Below, one piece after another: positions 41,522 to 50,389 of a DNA stretch of 64,000 nt. This DNA is from Sporosarcina oncorhynchi. GTDB lineage: Bacteria; Bacillota; Bacilli; Bacillales_A; Planococcaceae. The translations under genes and the position numbers were made by a program. The stretch lies in the NCBI RefSeq assembly GCF_033304615.1, contig NZ_CP129118.1, forward strand, positions 3,282,001 through 3,346,000, in the 5' to 3' direction. The notes under the pieces were generated by a model that did not search any database, was not told the origin of the DNA, and saw only the letters and a list, made by a program, of their open reading frames with translations. Position 1 is the first letter of the stretch; every line of letters starts with the position of its first letter.

Positions 41522-42724
41522 TTGAAACAGCAACGCGTGCACTTGATCGATGGAATGCGAGGGTTAAGCTTATTCGGGATACTTTTAGCTAATCTATTAA
41601 TTTTTCAATTTGGAATTTGGGGGAAAGATGATTTAACTTTGTCACCAGTTGATAATGGTGCGTATACATTCGTTAAAATTTTTATTGAAGGAAGTTTCAT
41701 GCCTATCTTTACGTTCTTATTCGGGTATTCCATTGTGAAGATGGCCGAAAGCCTAAAGGAGAAAGACTTAATGGTAAAGCGATATTTCGTGCGTAGATTC
41801 CTCTTTTTAATTTTGTTAGGTGTTTTACATGGCACGTTTTTATGGGAAGGTGATATCCTTACTTTTTATGGGATATTCGGATTTTTCCTACTGCTTTTCA
41901 TTAACAGAAAAACAAAAACGATTTTAATATGGGGACTAATGATGTTCGTATTCACGAATGCCATTTTACTCATAGGAGCCGGATTCGCAAGTGGGGTAAA
42001 ATCGACTGATGAATTCTCAGCATCCGCCAGCTATCTCGAAAAAGCAAACGAAATATATGCAACAGGGACATATACAGAAATCTATCAATTTAGAAATAAT
42101 GAAGATCCTTTATCTGATTTGCCAATAGCGTTAGTTTTTGTTATTTTCACTCTATCGCCAATCATTATGGCACCACTATTCTTGTTCGGTATGTACGCAG
42201 CACGTGTACGCCTGTTCACAAATCCCCGTGATGAAGGCACTTCGTACTTAAAAGCAACATGGATTTTATTGCCGCTTGGAATTCTTATGAAAGGCGTCGG
42301 TGAACTCGCTCCTATTAATGGATGGACTGATTTCCTCATCGGAGCTGGTGCACCCTTATTGGCACTTGGTTATATTTCCGCATTTGCTTATCTGTACACC
42401 AAAATAGCCAATTCGATTTTCATGCGCGCTTTTGAAAGCGTAGGCAAACTCTCACTTACAAATTACATTATGCAAACGGTCATTTGTACAACTATCTTTT
42501 ACGGATACGGACTTGGCCTATTCGGGAAACTCGGTGTCTTGAACGGGATTGGACTCGGGACTTTGATCTTCGTGGTCCAATGCATTTTCAGCACCATATA
42601 TTTACGATATGTACCAAGAGGTCCTTTAGAATTCATCTTGCGCATTTGGACGAACTTCTCTTGGAATGGACATACGAAAAAAAAGAGAACTGTTACAAAT
42701 ATAAGACCAAGATCAGAGTTCTAA
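41522..42724 (+). CDS. DUF418-family multi-pass membrane protein
   Basis: The start chosen is TTG 41522 behind GGAGGAATTTAA; an upstream TTG frame from 41423 lacks a site and adds non-conserved residues. The 400-residue protein begins LIDGMRGLSLFGILLANL, the conserved start of the YeiB/DUF418 group, and has about ten membrane segments plus the C-terminal DUF418 region (LTNYIMQTVICTTIFYGYGLGL). Members are distantly related to acyltransferase-like membrane proteins. Divergent from the two-component genes, it is a plausible regulated target. Confidence 0.85.
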   Translation: MKQQRVHLIDGMRGLSLFGILLANLLIFQFGIWGKDDLTLSPVDNGAYTFVKIFIEGSFMPIFTFLFGYSIVKMAESLKEKDLMVKRYFVRRFLFLILLGVLHGTFLWEGDILTFYGIFGFFLLLFINRKTKTILIWGLMMFVFTNAILLIGAGFASGVKSTDEFSASASYLEKANEIYATGTYTEIYQFRNNEDPLSDLPIALVFVIFTLSPIIMAPLFLFGMYAARVRLFTNPRDEGTSYLKATWILLPLGILMKGVGELAPINGWTDFLIGAGAPLLALGYISAFAYLYTKIANSIFMRAFESVGKLSLTNYIMQTVICTTIFYGYGLGLFGKLGVLNGIGLGTLIFVVQCIFSTIYLRYVPRGPLEFILRIWTNFSWNGHTKKKRTVTNIRPRSEF

Positions 42725-42790
42725 GTCACAAATAACTTCCGCCCAATTTAATATGTATACTAAGTATATATATCAAAAGGAGCTGACATA

Positions 42791-43240
42791 ATGAACAACC
42801 TACTCGACCAAGATGACATGAATAAGCCTGCAACAAATGCCGACATCGCACGGACAGAAGAAGCACTTGGCAAAAAGTTGCCACCCGACTTCATCCAGTT
42901 TTTAAAAATCGCAAACGGTGGATATGTTAATGTAACGCACCAAGCGTTCCGTGTGGATTTCCCGATTGAAAGTGGAGATGACTTTATAGCAGTGGAAGAA
43001 CTCATGGGGGCGAGTGAAGAGGGGTTAATGCAGAGCGACTATTTCACTCAAGAATGGGATCTGCCTAAGCAACTCGTCCTTTTTTCAGGTAGCGGGCACG
43101 CCTGGATTGGCTTCAACTATGAAAATCGTGAAATTCCGAACATCGTCTACGTGGAACCGGACGACGGGAACGGCAATAATTTCCATGTACTTGCCGACAC
43201 TTTCACGGAGTTTATTGGCAAGCTGACGACAAGTGAGTGA
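42791..43240 (+). CDS. SMI1/KNR4-family protein
   Basis: The 149-residue protein has the family pattern ADIARTEEALGKKLPPDFIQFLKIANGG at the N-terminus (residues 20-47), then FSGSGHAWIGFNYEN and a C-terminal DTFTEFIGKL. In bacteria this fold often serves as immunity protein to secreted or contact-dependent toxins, but many are solitary with unknown roles. No toxin gene is adjacent, so it may be an orphan immunity protein. It has a strong ribosome binding site (AAAGGAG) and a terminator. Confidence 0.85.
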   Translation: MNNLLDQDDMNKPATNADIARTEEALGKKLPPDFIQFLKIANGGYVNVTHQAFRVDFPIESGDDFIAVEELMGASEEGLMQSDYFTQEWDLPKQLVLFSGSGHAWIGFNYENREIPNIVYVEPDDGNGNNFHVLADTFTEFIGKLTTSE

Positions 43241-43264
43241 AAGACGACTAGACTTCTAAATGCC

Positions 43265-43304
43265 AAAAATCCCCTCGAGCATTCATTCACTCGTAGGGAT
43301 TTTT
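43265..43304. terminator. Terminator after the SMI1/KNR4 gene
   Basis: AAAAATCCC and GGGATTTTT form a 9-bp stem with inner pairing CGAG/CTCG, and T-rich sequence on both sides. Confidence 0.85.
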
Positions 43305-43311
43305 CATTTAT

Positions 43312-43560
43312 CGCTAACTTGACGGTGAGGATGTCTTCCCGCTTCGTGTAATCGCGATACAGAATCTGACCCTTTCCATAGCTGACCTGCCCTTCGACGA
43401 GCGGTGCTCCAAGATCGGATAAGTCGATGCCATGCGCATGGTGATACAATTGATTGCCCATGACGCCGAATTTCGTTTCAACCCGTTCGAGAGGCGTGTT
43501 GTCTGGTGGGAACTGATAAAAGAGGGCGAACAGGGCAAGCGGATATCGAGCTTTCCGTTA
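43312..43560 (-). pseudogene. Remnant of a Y-family DNA polymerase (UvrX/DinB-like)
   Basis: Reading minus-strand codons from 43551, the peptide ARYPLALFALFYQFPPDN continues into TPLERVETKFGVMGNQLYHH, then AHGIDLSDLGAPLVEGQVSY and GKGQILYRDYTKREDI. This matches the little-finger/linker region of UvrX/YqjW-type polymerases. Homology begins and ends abruptly and there is no start or catalytic palm, so only about 80 of over 400 codons remain. It is a deletion remnant, probably of a mobile or SOS-linked copy. Confidence 0.75.
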
Positions 43561-43682
43561 ATTAAGAGCAGTACTACGTTCCGCCTGCCATGTAATGCAC
43601 TGTAAGCTCAGAAACAGAGGGTTTGGAAAGAACAGGAAAGGATAGAAATAAATGAACCAGTAGCTTATTAATTCAAGTATAT

Positions 43683-44267
43683 CTAATTCAAACTCTCTAA
43701 ATCTATATTTCCTAGGACTGAATCATTTGAATTCGAAACGTCTAAATCCATACTTCCAGGGCTGGAATCATCTGAATTCAAATTATCTAAAACCAAATTT
43801 TGCCTAGTGTAAAAAGTAAGATCCATTTTATTTTGTCCAAAACGGAAAGCACTTTGAACTTTAACATCAGACGGAGAGCATCCTAATAACGTTGCATCTG
43901 TACCAGTGAATGCATTAGTTCTACAGAACCCAAACCAAATATCTATCGCATATGTTGACAATTCGGGGTCAATACCCCAATCTTGAACTGCAAAACTTTC
44001 TCTAAGATATCCATCAACTGTTATTGGTGATGATGTAAGAACTATGGTGCCAAATGGAAGACCTGAACTCCTCTTCACTGCCACATCTCCTATTCTAGGA
44101 GCTTTCCCGCTTGCATTTAATCTAGCTTTTCCATCTGTTTTATATTGACTTGCCGTATAAGCCGTTACATCCTGACTTTTTTCTTCAAAAGTTGCGGCAT
44201 TTGCAAATTGTGGTGCAAAGGAAAAAATCAAACCTAGTACCATGACAAACTTAATTATTTTTTTCAA
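43683..44267 (-). CDS. Secreted 3D-domain-like protein with a repeated C-terminal tail
   Basis: The start chosen is TTG 44267, nine bases behind AAGGA (ATG 44276 abuts that site). The product (about 194 residues) has a signal peptide ending ANAA. A region resembling the 3D/double-psi-barrel fold of cell-wall lytic proteins follows: VTAYTASQYKTDG, then VAVKRSSGLPFGTIV, VQDWG and YAIDIWFG. The C-terminus holds two acidic repeats (NSDDSSPGSMDLDVS and NSNDSVLGNIDLES), encoded by a 48-bp tandem duplication. The canonical DTGG aspartates are not all present, so lytic activity is doubtful. Confidence 0.65.
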   Translation of the reverse strand: MKKIIKFVMVLGLIFSFAPQFANAATFEEKSQDVTAYTASQYKTDGKARLNASGKAPRIGDVAVKRSSGLPFGTIVLTSSPITVDGYLRESFAVQDWGIDPELSTYAIDIWFGFCRTNAFTGTDATLLGCSPSDVKVQSAFRFGQNKMDLTFYTRQNLVLDNLNSDDSSPGSMDLDVSNSNDSVLGNIDLESLN

Positions 44268-44301
44268 GTGAATCATTCCTTCTAATTTTATTATACGTCT
44301 G

Positions 44302-45777
44302 TTATTTAACCTCTTCCCATATGAAATCTGGCCTTGTTGCTATAAATATTCCTCTTTGTGTAGTTTCTACATCTGCGATAATCTTATCTCCAATTGAAAA
44401 TAACCTATTTGTTATATGTTCTCTAGAACCCCCTCCTTTATTAATTGAGTAAATATTTCCTTCTGCAGAAATCCCAAATAATTTATCTCCTTTTTTTACT
44501 AACTGACTTATTTGCATGGTGGTTGTTAATTTATTCAATCTCATATTTTTTAGATTATAAACCCACAATTCGTTACCCATAATGAGAAATAAATCATTCT
44601 TAATGACCTTTAGATCCGAAAGCTCGTGTTCATTTGTAGGTAATTTTATCTTAATCCACTTTTCACCGTTATTTAGTAGAATCCTTCTTTCATGTGTAAG
44701 AATAATTAAATTTCCATCTTCTGAAACTTGCAGAAATAAAACAGGTTCTGGTTCAGTGATCTTATTCCAGTTTTCACCACTATCATTTGTGGTGTATATA
44801 TTTTTATTTGATAAAATCGTAATATCGTTGGCTGAATAATCTATTTTCTCCAATTGTGTTTTTAAAGTTAAAAGACTTTTCATTTTAACATCTGTATTTT
44901 TAATACGAACCAGCTCTGATTCTGTAGCAACATATAATTCGTTTTTTGAATTAAACCATGATTTTTCAATACTTTTATGAATATTTAATGCAGTCCAAGT
45001 TTCTCCGTTGTCATTACTAAACTCAATAAAAGGCTGATTTACTAAATCATACGATGATGGTTTTTTATCTCCCCAAGTAACTAAATTATCACCATTTGCT
45101 GATACTCCTTTTATATCCATTTGAGTTTTTAATATTTTGGGTGTATTAGTTTTTGAACTTATTGAAATTAACTCTCCCCCTTTCGGGACTTTATGTACGG
45201 CGCCTATTATTTTACCGTCTTTAGGGTCTATATCTACTTTTGTAAATAGTTTATCTTTATCAATTCCAACTACTGTTACAACTGGTTTACCATCAATGTT
45301 ATCTAATGTAAAATGATATCCTGTGGCCCATTCCTCTCCTTTGTAGATATCAAATTTATTCCTGACAATCTTTAATAATTTCGGGCTATCCAATTGAATA
45401 TCGTCCAAATCAATTGGCATTTCATTTTTAGGTCCAATTATCTCTCTTTCTAAATCTATTTCTCCTTTTGATATACCTACAAGCAGATGTTTGTCTGTTC
45501 CAGGAACTATAAAGAATAAATTCCAATCATATCGTTTTCCCGTTTCTCCTCTAGACCCACCTTTATTCTCATCACTACTTGTAAGCTTATAAAACCGTGC
45601 ATTTTCATCCCATTTTTCAGCTATATTTAATCCGAGAACTATTGTTTCTTTGAGAGTTAATTCACCATCCGCCTTTTTGAGACTCAATTCATTATTGTCA
45701 CTAACCATAAAGGCTATATAGAGTAATAGTATTGATATAGTTATAAGAGAATAAAGAAAAATTTTTTTCTTAGTCAA
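44302..45777 (-). CDS. Membrane-anchored beta-propeller (BNR/Ycf48-like) protein
   Basis: The gene starts with TTG 45777 behind GGGAGGATTAAT. The 491-residue protein has an N-terminal membrane anchor (about 5-25), a PepSY-like or hydrophilic region (about 30-205) and a repeat region with at least two Asp-box motifs (SNDNGETWTAL and TNDSGENWNKI), as in BNR/sialidase or Ycf48-type propellers. It is probably displayed outside the cell. It precedes the secreted 3D-like gene by 34 bp on the same strand, so the two may act together. The AT-rich codon use differs from the flanking urease region. Confidence 0.65.
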   Translation of the reverse strand: MTKKKIFLYSLITISILLLYIAFMVSDNNELSLKKADGELTLKETIVLGLNIAEKWDENARFYKLTSSDENKGGSRGETGKRYDWNLFFIVPGTDKHLLVGISKGEIDLEREIIGPKNEMPIDLDDIQLDSPKLLKIVRNKFDIYKGEEWATGYHFTLDNIDGKPVVTVVGIDKDKLFTKVDIDPKDGKIIGAVHKVPKGGELISISSKTNTPKILKTQMDIKGVSANGDNLVTWGDKKPSSYDLVNQPFIEFSNDNGETWTALNIHKSIEKSWFNSKNELYVATESELVRIKNTDVKMKSLLTLKTQLEKIDYSANDITILSNKNIYTTNDSGENWNKITEPEPVLFLQVSEDGNLIILTHERRILLNNGEKWIKIKLPTNEHELSDLKVIKNDLFLIMGNELWVYNLKNMRLNKLTTTMQISQLVKKGDKLFGISAEGNIYSINKGGGSREHITNRLFSIGDKIIADVETTQRGIFIATRPDFIWEEVK

Positions 45778-46625
45778 ATTAATCCTCCCGTTTCATAATT
45801 AGTAAGAACAAGCAACTAAAGTTACAGGTAATGATTAATTAGTTTTATATCTACTTTTTACATATCGTAAATTCTCTTAATTAATAATTCGACGTATGTT
45901 AAAAAACTCCTTCTAGTTAAAACATTTTTCAAATCAGAGAATTATTTCTGAGTTTACTTCTATCAAAGCAGGGTTCTAAGGAATAGATATTAGATGTAAC
46001 CTATTCAAAATGAGATTTTGAAATCATGGCTGCCATCGGTATAAACTTAATCAGCAAAAATCGATAAGTAGTTTCACTAAGGTCCGCCAAACAAATTGAA
46101 ATATCGCGAAAATTTCCACATATTAAAACTTAAAATTCTTATCAAATGACCAAACGACTTTGCCTATAACAGTGTTAATATCGGAAGCACATACTCATTT
46201 GAAGTTAATTTACACCTTTTTTCTAGCCTTCGATAAGTTGACACAAGGCTAAACAGTTTCACGGGACGTAAATCCTTTTACAATTGTATGAACAAAAAGG
46301 ACGTTACGTTCAAATACTGAACATAACATCCTCTTTAGGCTTGGACTAATAAATTTTGGTTTAGCACTTATCACTATCGAGCTATAGGAATTACTTCATT
46401 CAACTCATTAAAAACTGAGCATAAATATAATAGTATTATGCACAATTTTAATAATGCACACTATTTAATTCTATAAAAAAGGGGGCCATTAAGGGGTGAT
46501 AGGCTATTTAGATATTATGCACACTGAAAATTTTATAGATACCTAACAAAAAGTCTATAATGAACTGCAAAAGTCCATAACTCACTTTAAAAATCCATAA
46601 AACCTTCTAAATATCCATTAACCGA
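45778..46625. other. AT-rich intergenic region without a supportable gene
   Basis: The 848 bp contain no frame with a ribosome binding site and coding character on either strand. The region includes the promoter for the beta-propeller gene near its left edge and a repeat cluster at 46541-46617. It may be decayed DNA. Confidence 0.6.
46541..46617 (-). repeat. Degenerate repeats related to the TTATGGACTTTTG family
   Basis: On the minus strand the motif RTTATGGAYTTTT occurs in at least three copies (variants TTATAGACTTTTTG, TTATGGACTTTTGC and TTATGGATTTTTA) at 22-24-bp spacing. The core matches the array at 14136-14228. It lies immediately downstream of the thioesterase stop codon. Confidence 0.6.
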
Positions 46626-47099
46626 TTAATGCTTAATATCTCTTCGTAACTTCCGGTGCTCGCGTCTCGCAGGACCCGTCTCAAATAAACGCTTCTCCAT
46701 CTCGGTTTCAGGAAACACGCCCGGCACAGGAATTGGTTTATTATGTTCATCCATCGCAACGAATGTCAAAAAGGATTCTGTCGTCAGCTTCTTTTCGCCT
46801 GTATGCAAATCTATTGAATGCACCGAAACGAAAATTTCCATCGAAGTGCGACCCGTCGAACTCACAACGGATTCCAGTTCCAGCACGTCGCCAACTTTTG
46901 CGGACGACAGGAAATCCACCGAGTCAATCGATGCTGTGACAACAGCAGTTTGCGCATGTTTCATAGCGGTGATTGCTGCAATTTCGTCTATGTAAGCAAG
47001 TACTTTTCCTCCAAAAATCGTTTGCATATGATTGGTATCCGGAGGCAGCACAAGATTAGTACTAATCGTGCGAGAGTGACTCATCGGCCGTTGTTCCAT
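46626..47099 (-). CDS. Acyl-CoA thioesterase, hotdog fold (YkhA/YciA type)
   Basis: The 157-residue protein has the hotdog thioesterase signatures NHMQTIFGGKVLAYIDEIAAI (active-site Asn/Asp helix, described as residues 23-43), VDFLSSAKVGDVLELESVV and a C-terminal tail with MEKRLFETGPARRE. It hydrolyses acyl-CoA thioesters in the cytosol and probably balances CoA pools. Single gene with ribosome binding site AAAGGAAGATG. Confidence 0.88.
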   Translation of the reverse strand: MEQRPMSHSRTISTNLVLPPDTNHMQTIFGGKVLAYIDEIAAITAMKHAQTAVVTASIDSVDFLSSAKVGDVLELESVVSSTGRTSMEIFVSVHSIDLHTGEKKLTTESFLTFVAMDEHNKPIPVPGVFPETEMEKRLFETGPARREHRKLRRDIKH

Positions 47100-47158
47100 C
47101 TATGATCATCTTCCTTTCTCTATCTACATCCTCTTTAGTATACACGTATCCCATTTGC

Positions 47159-47860
47159 TCACTCAAACATTCTTTGTGAATAGGGATGCAAAAAAACAAA
47201 TTCTCCATCCTGTTTGACGCTTTCTTCCACAACCCTACCTGCCTCCATCACATATACCCGATCACATAAATAGTTTACGACTTTTAAATCATGGGATATG
47301 AACAGAATTGCCATGCCCATCTCTTTATTCAACTGAAGCAACAACTCTACAATTTCTTTTTGGATCAACCGGTCTAGACTCGACACGATTTCATCGCAAA
47401 TCAATAATTTCGGCTTCACTAAAATGGATCGTAACAAATTCACCCGTTGCCGCTCACCACCGCTTAACTCGGAAGGCAATCGATTCAAATGCTTTTCACT
47501 TAGACTTACCTTATCCAACATTTCGCAAATATACGCCTCTCGATTACCATTCATTAGTCGCAAAGGTTCCATTAAACTCTCCCGTACGGTCCACGAAGGG
47601 TTTAGCGCTGCAGATGCATTCTGAAAAACGATTTGGCAAGACGCATAAAAATCTCCCGTAGAAGAAAGTGTAATTGTTCCTTCATCCACCTTCTCCAACC
47701 GCATGAGCAGTCTGGCCAATGTACTTTTCCCACTTCCACTTTCACCGACAATGCCGACAAGCTCGCCGTCCCCGACTAAAAGATTAACGTCGTGAAGAAC
47801 TTTTCTCTTTCGTCGTCCACGGCCATATTGTTTTGAAAGATGTTCCACTTTAAGCATCAT
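47159..47860 (-). CDS. Nickel/peptide-type ABC importer ATP-binding protein (NikE/OppF-like)
   Basis: The 233-residue ATPase has Walker A GESGSGKST, signature ELSGGERQRVNLLRSIL, Walker B LLICDEIVSSLD and the H-loop ISHDLKV. It lacks the C-terminal oligopeptide/dipeptide extension with Cys residues found in classical OppF, as is typical of NikE. It is the last gene of the five-gene importer that follows ureD, so it probably energises nickel uptake. Confidence 0.88.
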   Translation of the reverse strand: MMLKVEHLSKQYGRGRRKRKVLHDVNLLVGDGELVGIVGESGSGKSTLARLLMRLEKVDEGTITLSSTGDFYASCQIVFQNASAALNPSWTVRESLMEPLRLMNGNREAYICEMLDKVSLSEKHLNRLPSELSGGERQRVNLLRSILVKPKLLICDEIVSSLDRLIQKEIVELLLQLNKEMGMAILFISHDLKVVNYLCDRVYVMEAGRVVEESVKQDGEFVFLHPYSQRMFE

Positions 47861-47869
47861 ACACCCCTC

Positions 47870-48616
47870 CTAAAACCGACTATCTACCAGGCGTTTTGTA
47901 TAGGCATGTTCGGGTGAGGCAAACACCTCTGCCACAGTACCTTTTTCAACGACTTTACCCTCTTGCATAATAATCAGTTCATCCGCTATATGTGCTACAA
48001 CATCCAAATCATGCGTAATAAGCAACACCGTCGTCCCGTTTTCATTCAACATGCGGAGTAATTCCAAGAATTCTTTTTGCACAATCTTATCAAGCGCAGA
48101 CGTCGGTTCATCCGCTATCAACAACTTCGGTTGTACGTATAACGCACATGCAATCATACATCTCTGCAACATACCGCCGGACAATTCAAATGGATATTGC
48201 TCTAGAATACCCGTTGCTAATCGTAGCTTTTCAAGAATGGATGTCATCTTCCGTTTGAATTCCTTATGATAATCACCCACTCTGGCGGCAGACAATGCAT
48301 ATAGTTGCCGTCCCATCTTCACATTCGGATTAAAACTATTCGAGGCATCTTGCATAATCGTGAAAAATGCCACTTTCCGAAGCACTCCCATCTCTTCATC
48401 CGGTGTCGTCAATAAGTTGGTATCTTTATAGATAATGGATCCGCTCGCCGAACCACCCAGAGGCAACATACGCAATATCGCTGCAACAGTCATACTTTTA
48501 CCACTGCCACTTTCACCGATCAATGCAGTCACTTTTCCTTGTCGAATGACAAATGAGCTGTTATTCACTACCGGAAATCCGTTTAGCTCAATTGACAACT
48601 TTTTTACTTCGAGCAT
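47870..48616 (-). CDS. Nickel/peptide-type ABC importer ATP-binding protein (NikD/OppD-like)
   Basis: The 248-residue ATPase has Walker A GESGSGKSM, signature ELSGGMLQRCMIACAL, Walker [13 protein letters not shown] and the H-loop ITHDLDV. Like NikD it is shorter than OppD and lacks the C-terminal iron-sulfur-type extension. It overlaps the end of the permease gene by 29 bp and has its own GGAGGC site. Confidence 0.88.
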   Translation of the reverse strand: MLEVKKLSIELNGFPVVNNSSFVIRQGKVTALIGESGSGKSMTVAAILRMLPLGGSASGSIIYKDTNLLTTPDEEMGVLRKVAFFTIMQDASNSFNPNVKMGRQLYALSAARVGDYHKEFKRKMTSILEKLRLATGILEQYPFELSGGMLQRCMIACALYVQPKLLIADEPTSALDKIVQKEFLELLRMLNENGTTVLLITHDLDVVAHIADELIIMQEGKVVEKGTVAEVFASPEHAYTKRLVDSRF

Positions 48617-49421
48617 AAAACAGCCTCCGTTCCGAATCTTTCAATCCCTCTCCTATGAAGTTGATTGAAAGAACCGTCATAAAAATAAGCATGCCCGGGA
48701 ACAACCCAATCCACCATGCACCGATCAATAAATCACTTTGGGCATTGTACAACATATTACCCCATGACGGTATGGCCGGCGGAATACCGATTCCGAGAAA
48801 GCTCAGTGACACTTCAATAAATACCGCGCTTGCCAAATTGAAAATGGTTACGACGAACAGTGGCGCTAAGCTATTGCGCAATAAATGCCCCGTCATGATC
48901 TTCCAGACTGGCGTGCCGAACAATTTAGCCATCTGGACATACTCCGCTTCTTTTAGTCGGATAAATTCCGATCGGATAATACGGGCCGTTGTAAACCAGC
49001 CTGTCACTCCAATGATGAACGTCATTCCCCACATTCCGCCTTGCATGATCGCTTGGAATGCAAGCACCAAAATAAGCGACGGAATCGAAATGAGCGCTTC
49101 CAACACACGCATCATCATGGAATCTACCCAACCGCCCAAATACCCGCTAACACCCCCATAGAGGACACCTATAACAAGCGATAGTAGAACCGATCCAAAA
49201 GCGACTGTCAATGTTACTTTCCCACCATGTAACAACCGGGTGAATACATCTCTACCAAGATGATCCGTCCCAAGCAGATGACCATTACCCGGTGCTGCGT
49301 ACACATCGTCCAAGTTCATTTCATTCACAGAATAAGGGGATAGGAAAGTGGAAAAGACCGACATGAGGACAATCAAACCGAAAATTACGCACCAGAAGAA
49401 GAACCTCTTGTTCGATTTCAT
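48588..49421 (-). CDS. Nickel/peptide-type ABC importer permease (NikC/OppC-like)
   Basis: The 277-residue permease has an N-terminal helix, then the LLGTDHLGRDVFTRLLHGG motif conserved in DppC/NikC, five further membrane helices and the ATPase-contact loop (EYVQMAKLFGTPVWKIMTGHLLRN, residues about 165-188). It overlaps the preceding permease gene by 4 bp and starts behind AAAGGAG. Confidence 0.9.
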   Translation of the reverse strand: MKSNKRFFFWCVIFGLIVLMSVFSTFLSPYSVNEMNLDDVYAAPGNGHLLGTDHLGRDVFTRLLHGGKVTLTVAFGSVLLSLVIGVLYGGVSGYLGGWVDSMMMRVLEALISIPSLILVLAFQAIMQGGMWGMTFIIGVTGWFTTARIIRSEFIRLKEAEYVQMAKLFGTPVWKIMTGHLLRNSLAPLFVVTIFNLASAVFIEVSLSFLGIGIPPAIPSWGNMLYNAQSDLLIGAWWIGLFPGMLIFMTVLSINFIGEGLKDSERRLFYARSKKVVN

Positions 49422-50389
49422 ACGCCCAACTCCTTTTTCCGCAACTTCGGATTGAGCACAAACATCAGCATATCAATTACAAACAGACTGATTACAACAA
49501 TGACACCTGTTAGCATAATTCCGCCCATCAGCAAAGGATAATCCTTTGTCATTACGGACTTTGCCAACAGTTGTCCGAGTCCAGCCCACGAAAATAATGA
49601 TTCAACGATGACGGAACCACCAAAAAACGATGGAATACTCAGACCAAGATAATTCAAATATGGGATAAATGCATTTCGTAATACACCGCGCCTAATTTCC
49701 CTTTCGCTGACACCATTCGCACGAGCTGTCTTCACGTAATAACTTCGAATTTCCATCTTCACACTATCTTGGAGAAAGCGGGCATACACGCCGACATGCG
49801 TCAGGATGGTAACGGCTGCTGGCATGACGAGATGCTTCAATTTGTCTGTAAATCCACCATCTCCACCAATCGTCTGCATACCAGAGGAAGGAAGGATGCC
49901 TAGCTGAACAGAGAACAAGTAAATGAATAAGATTCCAAGCCAAAACGCCGGAATACTGGAAGATGCGATACTGAAAGTAGATAATCCTTTATCCAACAGT
50001 GATCCCGGCCTCATGCCCGCTTCCATCCCGAGCCAAATCGATCCCATCACAATGAAAAAGAGCGAGACACCGACGAGTAATAATGTATTCGGAAGGCGCT
50101 CCGCAAGAATTTCAGCGACTGGACGACCTTCTTTTGCCGACATGCCTAGATTGCCTTGTACCGTCCCCTTCAACCAAGTACCGTATTGGGCAATTATCGG
50201 ACGATCAAGCGCGAAAGCACGACTGATTCGTTCTTTTTCTGCTGCACTTAACATCTGTGCATTTCCACCATAGTAAGCAGTCGCGGAGCTTCCGGGCCCT
50301 GCATGCATGATGAAAAAAGAGAGGAAGCTCAAGATGAAGAGGACAAGAATCCCCAACATCATGCGCTTCCCAATCCATTTAACGGTCAT
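49418..50389 (-). CDS. Nickel/peptide-type ABC importer permease (NikB/OppB-like)
   Basis: The start chosen is ATG 50389, inside the last codons of the binding-protein gene (11-bp overlap). The longer frame to 50440 is unlikely. The 323-residue protein begins with a membrane helix ending FFIMHAGPGSSATAYYGG, has six helices, and carries the contact loop KTARANGVSEREIRRGVLRN. It forms the channel with the NikC-like subunit. Confidence 0.9.
   Translation of the reverse strand: MTVKWIGKRMMLGILVLFILSFLSFFIMHAGPGSSATAYYGGNAQMLSAAEKERISRAFALDRPIIAQYGTWLKGTVQGNLGMSAKEGRPVAEILAERLPNTLLLVGVSLFFIVMGSIWLGMEAGMRPGSLLDKGLSTFSIASSSIPAFWLGILFIYLFSVQLGILPSSGMQTIGGDGGFTDKLKHLVMPAAVTILTHVGVYARFLQDSVKMEIRSYYVKTARANGVSEREIRRGVLRNAFIPYLNYLGLSIPSFFGGSVIVESLFSWAGLGQLLAKSVMTKDYPLLMGGIMLTGVIVVISLFVIDMLMFVLNPKLRKKELGV

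Noticed and set aside
43147..43461. Intact gene on the minus strand opposite the end of the SMI1/KNR4 gene
   Set aside because: Only the middle part resembles a Y-family polymerase; the rest reads antisense through the terminator and SMI1/KNR4 codons, so it is treated as a pseudogene fragment.
45778..46625. Hidden gene or small RNA in the large AT-rich spacer
   Set aside because: No frame with a start, ribosome binding site and coding character was found on either strand, and no promoter-terminator pair could be supported.
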